Below are positions 44,942 to 55,558 of a stretch of 64,000 bases of DNA, in pieces. Within the stretch, counting starts at the first letter, position 1. Each line of letters opens with the position of its first letter. The position numbers were made by a program, and so were the translations under genes. The notes below the pieces were generated by a model. It searched no databases and had not been told where the DNA came from. It saw only the letters and a program-made list of their open reading frames with translations. The stretch covers positions 1,426,001 through 1,490,000 of the forward strand of contig JANFNE010000003.1 of assembly GCA_024867545.1 (NCBI GenBank), written 5' to 3'. The stretch comes from Phytopythium helicoides (taxonomy: Eukaryota > Oomycota > Peronosporomycetes > Pythiales > Pythiaceae).

Positions 44942-45997
44942 ATGGCGGAAAGACTGGTTTGGTTTCTGCTTGTCGATCAGGAGGGGGCGGCGTACAAGGG
45001 AACGAGCGCGAGTAAAGTGAAGCTTCCTGCTGGTGGAGATGTCGATGACCTCAGACGTGCTGTGAAAGCGAATTATCCCAACGTTCTCTCTCAAACGGAC
45101 GCTGGCCAACTCCTCGTCTACGCCGACAAGACCGCGTTCGATGCGAATACTGCGGATGTTCCCACCAATTTGCAACCCGAAGATGGTATTGGGCAGTACG
45201 GCGCAAGTGATGCGAAGTTGTATGTGGTGGTTCCAGACCAAGAACCGACGGTAACGAGTGGTGTTGCTGTGCCGACCAATCCACCGACTGCACCGCATCC
45301 GCATCGCTTACAGCGTTGGTCGAAGATCAACCACATTCTCGCGCGAAACAAGAAGAAGAAGGCGCGTACGGATGAAGAAGGCTTTACCACTGCTTATTCT
45401 TCATCGCGTTGGACTGCAGTTGGTCCAGTGTTTGACGAGGACCGCGTCAATTATGCTGAAAATGTTCATCCTATACCCGCAAGTGATTTGGAGGTGCTTT
45501 CGAAAGTGTTGACCTGGATAATGAAGTGCTTCGGCTGGACTCTGATCGACTTGAAGGACAACGAAGCGAAGCGACTTCACGTGATTGCACCAATCCTCTG
45601 GGCTGTCGTTCAGCTCCTACCTGATGTCACCATTTATATTGAACAAGACATGGATGGCAACCGTGTTGATGCGCATGGGCATTTCGAATTTGTCCTAGTG
45701 CGTGGTGATAGGCGTGTCTGCATTGTGGAAGCCAAAGAAGAGAAGTTTAAACAAGGAATGGCGCAAGCTCTACTTGGTTGTGAGGTCGCTGCAGATCTGG
45801 ATGACAGCCACGAGGTATACGCTGTGGTGACGAACGTCGAGAAGTGGATATTCTTGAAGAGTTTAGACGAGGAAATCTTGTGTGACGAGTTTAATGCTCT
45901 GACGTTTGGCGAGAACGGTGTACCACATACGGCGCAACTTAAAAAGATCACTGGAAAGTTGCATTCTATGCTAACGGACCAGCGACTTGAGCAATGA
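44942..45997 (+). CDS. Crinkler (CRN)-type effector candidate CRN2
   Basis: 351 aa, intronless, with the CRN1 layout. It differs from CRN1 mainly in residues 16-45 of the header (AAYKGTSASKVKLPAGGDVD in place of the CRN1 sequence). The LLVYADK motif, YVVVPDQEP, the basic KKKKAR linker and the E249 / E263-A-K265 residues are all kept. Concentration of changes in one header segment, with a near-identical C-terminal domain, suggests gene conversion or recombination in the header. An in-frame ATG at 44888 lies upstream. Effector function is inferred from the CRN architecture. Confidence 0.82.
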   Translation: MAERLVWFLLVDQEGAAYKGTSASKVKLPAGGDVDDLRRAVKANYPNVLSQTDAGQLLVYADKTAFDANTADVPTNLQPEDGIGQYGASDAKLYVVVPDQEPTVTSGVAVPTNPPTAPHPHRLQRWSKINHILARNKKKKARTDEEGFTTAYSSSRWTAVGPVFDEDRVNYAENVHPIPASDLEVLSKVLTWIMKCFGWTLIDLKDNEAKRLHVIAPILWAVVQLLPDVTIYIEQDMDGNRVDAHGHFEFVLVRGDRRVCIVEAKEEKFKQGMAQALLGCEVAADLDDSHEVYAVVTNVEKWIFLKSLDEEILCDEFNALTFGENGVPHTAQLKKITGKLHSMLTDQRLEQ

Positions 45998-46183
45998 CGA
46001 GTTACGTTAGTATTGGAAATGCGATTGTCATTTCATACACCATATCGTTGCCTCTCCTTCCATTTGAACTATATGCGTGAGTGATCGAATCCACGTAGTT
46101 TTCATGGATCCCCATTTGGGGGCAACCAATCCATGGCGTGCAGTGCGTCCTCTCCTGTATTGAGCTCAGTAGCACTCAATTCC

Positions 46184-47366
46184 ATGAAGAGCAAGACCAA
46201 GCGACGGCTGAGCGCAGAGTCAAATTCATCCAGAGCTGTAGAGAGCCTTGCTCAAAGTAGAAAAGGTCTTGTCTGGGAAGAAATTTGTCGGGACCAGCAG
46301 CTGCAGAGGGCTCGAGCAGAGAAAGAAAACCTGAGGCTGCGGGATGCTGTGGGAGGCTACAGCAAACGCACACTTTCTTTACATCGATCCGCGGTGAGGT
46401 CTGCAGAAGGTTTGGTACGTTATTACCTGCTGGTTCAATTGTGCTGATTTTGAGTGATATACCTAGTGTAATTCTCTGATTGATTCGACTTTCTTGATGT
46501 CCACTTTGTAGCGAAATGCCAACGACCTGTACTCCCGACTTATCAATCGCGTCTACGAGCTGCCTATCGACCTGGACGCTGACACATCGCTTTACAATGA
46601 GCTGGTAGAAGAAGTCGCAGTACTCCATGACGAGGCAGACATGATGCTTCAGCTAAATGGATTGGCAGAACCGAGCTCAGAGCCTTGCAGCGGAGCGAAT
46701 ATCCACGACTGGGGTACTCGGCGCAGCCTCGACATCTTTCTCCGCAATTTTCTTCCCTTTGATTTGGACTCTACCGACGACGTTATTTGGCACTTTTACA
46801 GCGGTACAGGCAAGCATCGTGGCCCGTTGTATTTCAAGAGTACCAAGGTACTACCTGCCATCTATGAGCTGCCAATGCTCTGGTAGCTAACTGGTTTCTG
46901 GTGCTCGTATCGACAGAAGTTGGGATCCTCGAATGATATGGTGCTGGAGAAATATGCGCTAGAGCTTTTCGCTAATTATACTCCAGCAGATTTTCGCTAC
47001 CGACAGGTTATGCGGAGATACAAAGAGGGTGACAGAGTCAAGATCGTTTGGGTTGGAATCGTCGAGCCTCTGGAGCTCGCCAACAAATCGTTCACCCGAC
47101 TGAGATTTCAGTCGAAGGGCTACATGGTGTGTGAACCCATGAACTTCCCATCGACACCTCAATACACACATTTTCGACGCTGCCAGCGGTTCACGCCGTA
47201 TCTAACTGGTGCCCCGAACGACAACGAGTTGAAAGAAGCCAAGCATGACTTTGGTGCTATCATGGACTTCATGTTAAGCCTCGATAGCGCCAACGTGCAT
47301 TTTCAGCAGCTTCAGGACGAGCTCTTGCGTCAATCGATGGATAAGCAGCGCAGCAATCAAATGTAA
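46184..47366 (+). CDS. Subfamily X copy X3, lacking the bZIP
   Basis: Same truncation point as X2: similarity to X1 begins at ATGAAGAGCAAGACC (46184). Exons about 46184-46414, 46512-46847 and 46917-47366. VWEEICRDQQLQRARAEKEN and the START-like half are intact. Small changes from X2 include EAKHDFGAIM and FQQLQDELL in the end helix. An in-frame ATG at 46133 would add 17 residues. Whether it is expressed cannot be told. Confidence 0.65.
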
Positions 47367-48040
47367 TCGTTAAATGGTCGAGCTTTACAAGTTGCTTTTG
47401 GGCTCCAATGTTTCGCTCCGTTGCCAGATGCACATATTGTAGGCTAGTGACGCCATCAACAATTTGCTCATCGTGACAGTCCAGGATACCCGTTGGAGGT
47501 TTAGAAGCTTGACTTGATCAGAACTCCATAGCGTTCATGCGAAACCGTGCCACAGAACGTAGGGCTATGCGGTCATCATCAATCGCCCAGATAATTACTT
47601 GGCCAATTGGCGACGCTCTTGGCCGGTGAAGTATCCAGAAACATCTGTGCGGTTGATGTGCACAGCGCACAGTTCTCTGTCAGCAAAAAATTGTGTTCGG
47701 AGTCAAACTTGACACGTGATCTCTCCATGGAGTGCGTGCGTGTGTCCTGCCTCAGCTTACTCGAAAACCGACAGCACCACATCTAAATTGAACATGTGCA
47801 CCGCCTCAGGAAAATCCAGTGGCATGTCACAAGCTCGTCAGTGCCGTTCAGTCGTGAGTGCAAGTGGTTATACTTGTAGCTTTGCTCGAGGCTCTTGCTC
47901 GACTCGAGCAGTGGCCAGTCTTGTCTTTGTTTCCAACAGAAAGTCCAAGTGGTTTTGCATTGTTCGAACCGTGTGACACAAAATCGATGGCTCACTCAGC
48001 TCACTCAGCTCACTCTGACTTCATCGAGCTGGCAGCGACC

Positions 48041-49542
48041 ATGGACTTCGACGAATTTGAGTTGATCATGCGAAGCGCTCATGAGCTCTTCGATATGGAT
48101 GCTGCGTGCAATCTATCCCCGTCAATGCTATCTGCCGACTCTTCTTACTTGGCTTTCTGTGTCAACCTCGATGAACTGCTCTCAGCTGATGAACAAGTCA
48201 TCGCACGATCAGACGGATCCAGCGAGTCGTCATCGACTACTTCGTCCACACAAGGTAGAGCTCCAGAGGATATCAAGAAAAGTCGTGCACTGACGATGCG
48301 AAGGAGAGTGACTCATAAAGATCAAGTTCGCAAGCTGGAGAACGAAATCGAGTGCCTTACCGCAAAGTTGCAGGAAGCACAGAAGAGAGCAGAAGAGTTT
48401 CTCTCGGTTCGGAATTCCACAGGTACTGAAGCAAGCAGATGCACGAAGGGCTCTTGTCACTGCCAACTGATGTGGAATGCAATCGCGACGAAGCAAAGGC
48501 AATATCGTGAGAGAGCAGAGGTCAAGAATGTGCATCTACGCAAGCTGCTCGAACTGCAGAGCCGATATTTGCGGACTGTGCGGCGCGCTATCCTAAGGCA
48601 ACCGAAGCGAATGGTACGTTCATTTCATGTACAAATGCAGTAATTTTCACATGGGTTCCCTGCTCATTCGTTGATGATATGGTAACAGGAGGTGGAAATT
48701 GAAGCCAACGAACTCTCTCCTACAATTAGTTACCGTGAATTGTGCGAGTTAGAATCACCGAATACCTTTGATAGCCTCCGATCCCGGTTGGACAAGAAGT
48801 ACGCTGAAGTCGATCACATCTGGGCAGTGTTTGGAATTACCGACCAATCAATTGCCAGCCGAAAATGCCTCACAACGACCGAGTGTTTCCGCGATGGTGC
48901 ACATCTTGAATTCACCACACGCTCCAGCTTGCCGTTTGGGATCGGTGCTGTTGAGAAGATGGTGTGGAACTACTTGGCTGATATTCGTCTCCGCCAGCCA
49001 TCCGTGCAATCTGTAAAGGTACAGTTATCGATTCAACTTGACGGGTCCGGGAGTGTACTAACGTGCGTTGAATTTTCCTTTAGCTATTGGACACTAATGA
49101 TGACACAGTCAAAGTCAGCATGAGCATACAAGGTATCTACAATGGATTCGAGATTTCCAACTCGGTCAGCTGCATTACTCGCAAGTTTGATGAGGATGGC
49201 CGTATCGTATTTGTGACTGTCTCTGAGGCGAAACCTGAGATGAAAGGACAGACGGTTGTTGAAGGCGTCACGATCATCACGACGACGATTCATGTATTGA
49301 AGCCTGGAAGTGGTATGTCCGATGGCTCTCGTGCGACCATAGTCGAGTCTTATTGGAGCGCACGAGTTTTTGATGTTGATGGAGAAACCAAGTGTCCACT
49401 CTGGAGGCTGAAGCCTTTCCTTGAATTTGGAGTTCAGGCGATGGAAGCAGTGATCGCACAAGAGCATGAAATCGTGGAGGACCTTCTTGTACAAGACATG
49501 ATCGGAGAAATGTTGAGTAACGGGTCTCGCCAAGTGCATTGA
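48041..49542 (+). CDS. Subfamily Y protein Y3
   Basis: Exons 48041-48613, 48689-49018 and 49084-49542; 453 aa. Nearly identical to Y2. One visible change is C-H-C-Q-L-M-W instead of C-H-C-Q-P-M-W right after the Cys cluster, and exon 2 has SPTISYRELCELESPN. The frame is intact throughout. Confidence 0.8.
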
Positions 49543-49827
49543 GAAAGTGGCAAATGTGGTACATCAAAAAATATGAATGTGCACAAATACGCTGATGGCT
49601 TCGTCTTTCTACCAGTGTCGGTAACTGCAATGGATTTATAGATTCTGTAGAGGCACGTTTGGACTCTGTCAACTAAGTTTTTCAAGTAACCAATCCAACA
49701 TGAACCTCAAACCCAGGGTATTTGACTTGAGCTCTATCTCCGTTATGTTCTAGTTCAGAAGCGATCCTAGCACATCGTTGCTTGCACGAAGAACTTGCTC
49801 AGTGTCATGCTCACGCGCTGCTTGTTT

Positions 49828-50037
49828 TCACTGTAGTGATTGCCGTACCAACTCGTCTTTAAGGTGTTGGAGATGGACATTTGCACTGTCGAGACGCAAC
49901 ATGAATACTCGTGCTTTCTGAATACTTGCACTACGTGCGCAACCGGAAACGAACGAGTAACGCTTGCTGTAGGTTAATCCAAATTCTCGGAATGAATGCT
50001 GACTTCGAGTACTCGCACGAAACCCCGTGCGACTCAA
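49828..50037 (-). pseudogene. Reversed remnant of a START-like C-terminal helix (second copy)
   Basis: Copy of the 44028-44234 fragment with the same reading LRLDSANVHLQHLKDELVRQ. It was carried along in the 5.8-kb duplication. Confidence 0.7.
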
Positions 50038-50488
50038 GTCTCGTAATCAAATATTACTGACGTTCTAAAACTCACGTTTGCTCCAGCCAAAATCGCAGTA
50101 TCGATAGTCGACGTTTTCTGTTCGTGCCTATGTAGGACAACGATTAGTCTCAAAGCAGTAGCGATCTGCAAGGAGGCGGTTGTGATATCCGTTACGTACG
50201 CGACTTGCATCGACTCAAGGATTCCAGCACGACGCCACACAGAACGCTACTGCATACCACACCTATCGATACGTTGGACGCGTGCACCGACTCACCAAAA
50301 ACTACAGACCCAACTGTTCCTTAAGTACGAGGAGTTGTATACACATGAGCTCTGTTCGACCACGAACAGTGGCCAGCCTCGTCTCTATTTCATACAGAAA
50401 TTTGTCGCGCTCGGCCCGTGTGGCACAAAGCCCAATCGATGGCTCACTCAGCGCACTCACATTCTGACTTTACGTGCTGACAGCAACC

Positions 50489-50578
50489 ATGGATCACGAC
50501 GAATTTGAGATGTTCATGCAGAGTCTCGATGAGGTCTTCGATATTGATGACATGGGTAACCTGTCGATGCTGTCTTGA
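50489..50578 (+). pseudogene. 5' stub of a Y gene upstream of CRN3
   Basis: Identical in reading to the stub at 44686-44775 (MDHDEFEMFMQSLDEVFDID, MGNLSMLS, stop), placed 167 bases before CRN3. Confidence 0.8.
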
Positions 50579-50744
50579 AATGCTGTCATACACAACATCA
50601 CGTACTCGAGAAGTTGAAAGGCACATGGTCACTCCACATGTCATAAAAGCGGAATCAACTAATGAATTGCAAATTGAATTGTAGGATGAATTGCACACGA
50701 AGTGCGTCTCGAGGAAGGAAAGCGGTCAATCTTCAAAAAGCAAG

Positions 50745-51800
50745 ATGGCGGAAAGACTGGTTTGGTTTCTGCTTGTCGATCAGGAGGGGGCGGCGTACAA
50801 GGGAACGAGCGCGAGTAAAGTGAAGCTTCCTGCTGGTGGAGATGTCGATGACCTCAGACGTGCTGTGAAAGCGAATTATCCCAACGTTCTCTCTCAAACG
50901 GACGCTGGCCAACTCCTCGTCTACGCCGACAAGACCGCGTTCGATGCGAATACTGCGGATGTTCCCACCAATTTGCAACCCGAAGATGGTATTGGGCAGT
51001 ACGGCGCAAGTGATGCGAAGTTGTATGTGGTGGTTCCAGACCAAGAACCGACGGTAACGAGTGGTGTTGCTGTGCCGACCAATCCACCGACTGCACCGCA
51101 TCCGCATCGCTTACAGCGTTGGTCGAAGATCAACCACATTCTCGCGCGAAACAAGAAGAAGAAGGCGCGTACGGATGAAGAAGGCTTTACCACTGCTTAT
51201 TCTTCATCGCGTTGGACTGCAGTTGGTCCAGTGTTTGACGAGGACCGCGTCAATTATGCTGAAAATGTTCATCCTATACCCGCAAGTGATTTGGAGGTGC
51301 TTTCGAAAGTGTTGACCTGGATAATGAAGTGCTTCGGCTGGACTCTGATCGACTTGAAGGACAACGAAGCGAAGCGACTTCACGTGATTGCACCAATCCT
51401 CTGGGCTGTCGTTCAGCTCCTACCTGATGTCACCATTTATATTGAACAAGACATGGATGGCAACCGTGTTGATGCGCATGGGCATTTCGAATTTGTCCTA
51501 GTGCGTGGTGATAGGCGTGTCTGCATTGTGGAAGCCAAAGAAGAGAAGTTTAAACAAGGAATGGCGCAAGCTCTACTTGGTTGTGAGGTCGCTGCAGATC
51601 TGGATGACAGCCACGAGGTATACGCTGTGGTGACGAACGTCGAGAAGTGGATATTCTTGAAGAGTTTAGACGAGGAAATCTTGTGTGACGAGTTTAATGC
51701 TCTGACGTTTGGCGAGAACGGTGTACCACATACGGCGCAACTTAAAAAGATCACTGGAAAGTTGCATTCTATGCTAACGGACCAGCGACTTGAGCAATGA
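50745..51800 (+). CDS. Crinkler (CRN)-type effector candidate CRN3
   Basis: 351 aa; its translation is identical to CRN2, as expected from the recent 5.8-kb duplication. Same header, basic linker and PD-(D/E)XK-like C-terminal residues. It is followed at 186 bases by the truncated X copy that became a chimera (51987). Confidence 0.82.
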   Translation: MAERLVWFLLVDQEGAAYKGTSASKVKLPAGGDVDDLRRAVKANYPNVLSQTDAGQLLVYADKTAFDANTADVPTNLQPEDGIGQYGASDAKLYVVVPDQEPTVTSGVAVPTNPPTAPHPHRLQRWSKINHILARNKKKKARTDEEGFTTAYSSSRWTAVGPVFDEDRVNYAENVHPIPASDLEVLSKVLTWIMKCFGWTLIDLKDNEAKRLHVIAPILWAVVQLLPDVTIYIEQDMDGNRVDAHGHFEFVLVRGDRRVCIVEAKEEKFKQGMAQALLGCEVAADLDDSHEVYAVVTNVEKWIFLKSLDEEILCDEFNALTFGENGVPHTAQLKKITGKLHSMLTDQRLEQ

Positions 51801-51986
51801 CGAGTTACGTTAGTATTGGAAATGCGATTGTCATTTCATACACCATATCGTTGCCTCTCCTTCCATTTGAACTATATGCGTGAGTGATCGAATCCACGTA
51901 GTTTTCATGGATCCCCATTTGGGGGCAACCAATCCATGGCGTGCAGTGCGTCCTCTCCTGTATTGAGCTCAGTAGCACTCAATTCC

Positions 51987-53055
51987 ATGAAGAGCAAGAC
52001 CAAGCGACGGCTGAGCGCAGAGTCAAATTCATCCAGAGCTGTAGAGAGCCTTGCTCAAAGTAGAAAAGGTCTTGTCTGGGAAGAAATTTGTCGGGACCAG
52101 CAGCTGCAGAGGGCTCGAGCAGAGAAAGAAAACCTGAGGCTGCGGGATGCTGTGGGAGGCTACAGCAAACGCACACTTTCTTTACATCGATCCGCGGTGA
52201 GGTCTGCAGAAGGTTTGGTACGTTATTACCTGCTGGTTTAATTGTGCTGATTTTGAGTGATATACCTAGTGTAATTCTCTGATTGATTCGACTTTCTTGA
52301 TGTCCACTTTGTAGCGAAATGCCAACGACCTGTACTCCCGACTTATCAATCGCGTCTACGAGCTGCCTATCGACCTGGACGCTGACACATCGCTTTACAA
52401 TGAGCTGGTAGAAGAAGTCGCAGTACTCCATGACGAGGCAGACATGATGCTTCAGCTAAATGGATTGGCAGAACCGAGCTCAGAGCCTTGCAGCGGAGCG
52501 AATATCCACGACTGGGGTACTCGGCGCAGCCTCGACATCTTTCTCCGCAATTTTCTTCCCTTTGATTTGGACTCTACCGACGACGTTATTTGGCACTTAC
52601 TGTTCGCAAACTACAAACACGCCGACTTTCGATATCGTCAGGTCATGCGGCGATATGTCGAAGCGAATCGCGTTATTGTCGTGTGGGTAGGCTTTGTTGA
52701 GCCAGTGGAGCTAGCAAACAAGTCGTTCACGAGGTGCGGTTACCGCACGTACGGGGTGATCGTCTGTGAACCGATGCAGATACCAGACACGCAACCTTAC
52801 ACTTGTCTCCGTCGATGCCAGCGTTTTACGCCGTATCTTACGGGGAAAACAGATGAAGTAACAATGGAACGTGCCAAGGAAGACGTTGGCGCCATCATGG
52901 AGTTCATGCTGAGTCTCGACAGTGCGAATGTGCATCTTCAGCAGTTTCAAGACGAGCTCTTGCGACAATCACTACCTACAGCGAAAACGAATCCATCCGG
53001 AATGAAGCTCAACCCTAAATCATTTGGATTGAGTTCTAGCTCCGACTTTTACTAG
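51987..53055 (+). CDS. In-frame X/Z chimera, bZIP-less
   Basis: Starts like X3 (ATGAAGAGCAAGACC at 51987), first exon to about 52217, then an intron, then an exon from 52315 that follows X1-X3 through STDDVIWH. At about 52597-52601 it switches to the Z gene at LLFANYKHADFRYRQVMRRY without any frame loss. The join removes the rest of X exon 3, the last intron and the start of exon 4. It continues as Z1 through CQRFTPYLTGKTDE and DELLRQSL. There, ctac is duplicated (about 52973-52980), which shifts the frame and extends the tail to a TAG at 53053-53055. About one third of the START-like half is missing, so the fold is probably damaged. The stop overlaps that of the convergent Y7 by 3-4 bases. 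Confidence 0.7.
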
Positions 53056-54617
53056 GTGTCGGTGCGAGGCTTCTTACTTGGTGCCACTCCGAGAGATGTT
53101 TGCACGAGAAGATCCTCCACGACTTCATGCTCTTGCGCGATCACTGCTTCCATTGCTTGAATACCAAATTCAAGGAAAGGTTCGAGCTTACAAGGTGGGC
53201 ACTTGGTCTCTCCATCGCCATCAAAAGCGTGTGTGCTCCAATAAGACTCGAGAATGGTTGCATGAGAGCCATCAGGCATACAGCTCCCCCGCTTGAGTAT
53301 CCGAATCCCTGTTGTGGTTGTCTTGATTCCTTCGCTCACAGTCTGGCCTCTCCCCACATGCGCAGCTAACGAAACGGTCGCGATTACGATACGGCTATCC
53401 TCGGTGAACTTGTGGGCGGCGCAGGTAAGCGAGTTGGAAACCTCGAAGCCATCGTACATCGTTTTTGTGTCGAAATTGAGTTGGATAGTATTGTCGCGAG
53501 AAGCGAATACCTAGAGGAAACAAGTTCAATACAAATACATGTTAGCACTACTCCAGATACGCCAATTGGAATCGATAAGTATACCTTTGCAGATTGTACA
53601 TACGGCTGGCGGAGGCGAACATCACTTAAGTAGTTCCATACCATCTTCTCCACAGCATCAATCCCAAACGGCAAGCTTGCGCGCGTGACGAATTCAAGAT
53701 GTGCACCATCGCGGAAACGCTCGGTCGTTGTGAGGCATTTTTGACTGGGCATAGGTTGTTTGGCAATTCCAAATGCTTCCCAAATGCTGTCAGTTTGGAC
53801 ATACACCTCATTTAATTGGCAGCGAAGGCTGTCGAAGATATCACTCTCGTCAGCTTCCTGCAGTTCACATCGATAAATGGGGGGAGCGACAACTTGGATT
53901 GCACCTTCCGCGTCCTGTTCATCATGTCAACACCAAATGAGCAGGCAGTTCGTCGTGAAAAAGCACATACACACGAAAAGAACTTACCATCCGCTTTGGT
54001 TGTTTTTGAATGGCGAGCCGCACGGTGCGCAAATATCGACTTTGCAGCGCGAGCAACTTGCGAAGGTGCGCGTTCTTGGCCTCCGCCTTCTCTCGATGTT
54101 GCCGTTGCTTTGCCGCTATTGACTCCCACATCGGTTGACAGTAACAACAATCCTTTGTGCATTTGCTAGCACCAGTACCTTGTGCATGTGGAATCAAAGC
54201 CAGCTCCTTGGCGCGCTTCTGTGCTTCTTGGAGCTCCAACGTGAGCTTTGCGATTTCGTCTTCCAACTTGCGAACTTGGTCGTTGTGAGTCACTCTCGTT
54301 CGAGACGAAGACCCACGGTCTTTCTTGGCACTGTCTGGAGAGCTAGGATTTGAGCTAACATCGCTGCCTTGAGTCAAGTGCGATGAAGTCTTCGGTGGTG
54401 ACTTGCTGAGTTCGTCGATGCGCACGTGTTCAAGTTGATCAGCCACGCGACTCGCGAACAGCTCTTCAAGATTGCCACAGAAATCTATCGAGCTCAGAGG
54501 GTCGGTAGACATCATCGACAGGTTACCCATGTCATCTATATCGAAGACCTCATCGAGACTCTGCATGAACATCTCAAATTCGTCGTGATCCATGGTTGCT
54601 GCCTAGACGATAAAGTC
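52601..54617. repeat. Direct copy of the 15881-17897 segment (Z 3' part plus Y gene)
   Basis: Offset is 36,720 bp over the segment (Y stops 16332/53052; Y starts 17873/54593). The left edge is the chimera junction. The right edge lies just past the Y start, where the sequence turns into the reverse complement of the spacer found at 44.6 kb. Confidence 0.85.
53052..54593 (-). CDS. Subfamily Y protein Y7 (intact copy of the 17873 gene)
   Basis: Exons 54593-53988, 53914-53585 and 53510-53052; 464 aa with all frames joined. Starts MDHDEFEMFMQSLDEVFDID. The Cys cluster reads C-T-K-D-C-C-Y-C, with one more Cys than in the 17873 copy. START-like half kept (LEFVTRASLPFGIDAVEKMV, RQPYVQSAK, GSCMPDGSHATILESYWSTH). 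Just upstream of the start the sequence is inverted spacer from the array, and its MAHSAHSHS leader ORF ends at a TAG before the Y ATG. Confidence 0.8.
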
Positions 54618-55558
54618 AGAATGTGAGTGCGCTGAGTGAGCCATCGATTGGGCTTTGTGTCACACGGGCCGAGCACGACAAATTTCTGTATGAAACAGAG
54701 ACAAGACCGACCACAGTTCGTGCATCCAGGTCGAGCAGGGCCCATGCGTATGCACTTGGAACAGTGGGATCAGTAGATTTTGGTGAGTCGGTGCACCCGT
54801 CCAATGTATCGATAGGTGCGGTATGCAGTATTGTTCTGTGTGGCGTCGTGCTGGAATCCTTGAGTCGAAGCAAATCGCGTACGGAGCATAACGAATATCA
54901 CGAACGCCTCCTTGCAAATCGCTACTGCTTTGAGACTAATCGTTGTTCTACATAGGCACGAACAGAAAACGTCGACTATCGATACTGCGATTTTGGCTGG
55001 AGCAAACGTGAGTTTTAGAACGTCAGTAATATTTGATTACGAGACTTGAGTCGCACGGGGTTTCGTGCGAGTACTCGAAGTCAGCATTCATTCCGAGAAT
55101 TTGGATTAACCTACAGCAAGCGTTACTCGTTCGTTTCCGGTTGCGCACGTAGTGCAAGTATTCAGAAAGCACGAATATTCATGTTGCGTCTCGACAGTGC
55201 AAATGTCCATCTCCAACACCTTAAAGACGAGTTGGTACGGTAATCACTACAGTGGAAACAAGCAGCGCGTGAGCATGACACTGAGCAGGATCTTTGTGCA
55301 AGCAACGATGTGCTAGGATCGCTTCTGAACTAGAACATAACGGAGATAGAGCTCAAGTCAAATACCCTGGGTTTGAGGTTCATGTTGGATTGGTTACTTG
55401 AAAAACTTAGTTGACAGAGTCCAAACGTGCCTCTACAGAATCTAGAAATCTATTGCAGTTACCGACACTGGTAGAAAGACGAAGCCATCAGCGTATTTGT
55501 GCACATTCATGATTATAGTTGTACCACATCTGCCACTTTCTCAATGCACTTGGCGAAG
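54618..55558. repeat. Inverted copy of the array spacer
   Basis: Reverse complement of about 43740-44670 (or 49543-50470). It includes the START-tail fragment, here on the plus strand at 55046-55243 (LRLDSANVHLQHLKDELVR). It joins head-on with the Y7 promoter on the left and with the 3' end of Y4 on the right. Confidence 0.8.
55046..55243 (+). pseudogene. Remnant of a START-like C-terminal helix (third copy)
   Basis: Same fragment as at 44028-44234, opposite strand; ends DELVR and a stop. Part of the inverted spacer. Confidence 0.65.

Larger units (their letters stand above)
40334..51935. repeat. Tandem duplication, two adjacent units of about 5.8 kb plus a partial third
   Basis: Units 40334-46132 and 46133-51935 carry the same order: truncated X, Y, reversed START tail, Y stub, CRN. 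Equivalent points are 5,803 bp apart (CRN2 to CRN3 44942/50745; Y2 to Y3 42238/48041) and 5,799 for the X starts. The two CRN genes translate identically and the Y genes differ at a handful of codons, so the duplication is recent. The segment 35123-40333 is a more diverged first unit (CRN1 to CRN2 5,798 bp; Y1 to Y2 5,576 bp). A third copy starts at 51936 and breaks at about 52598. Confidence 0.9.

Noticed and set aside
40334..51935. A transposon explaining the 5.8-kb repeats
   Set aside because: No transposase, reverse transcriptase, terminal repeats or target duplications were seen; equal-spaced head-to-tail copies fit unequal crossing-over.
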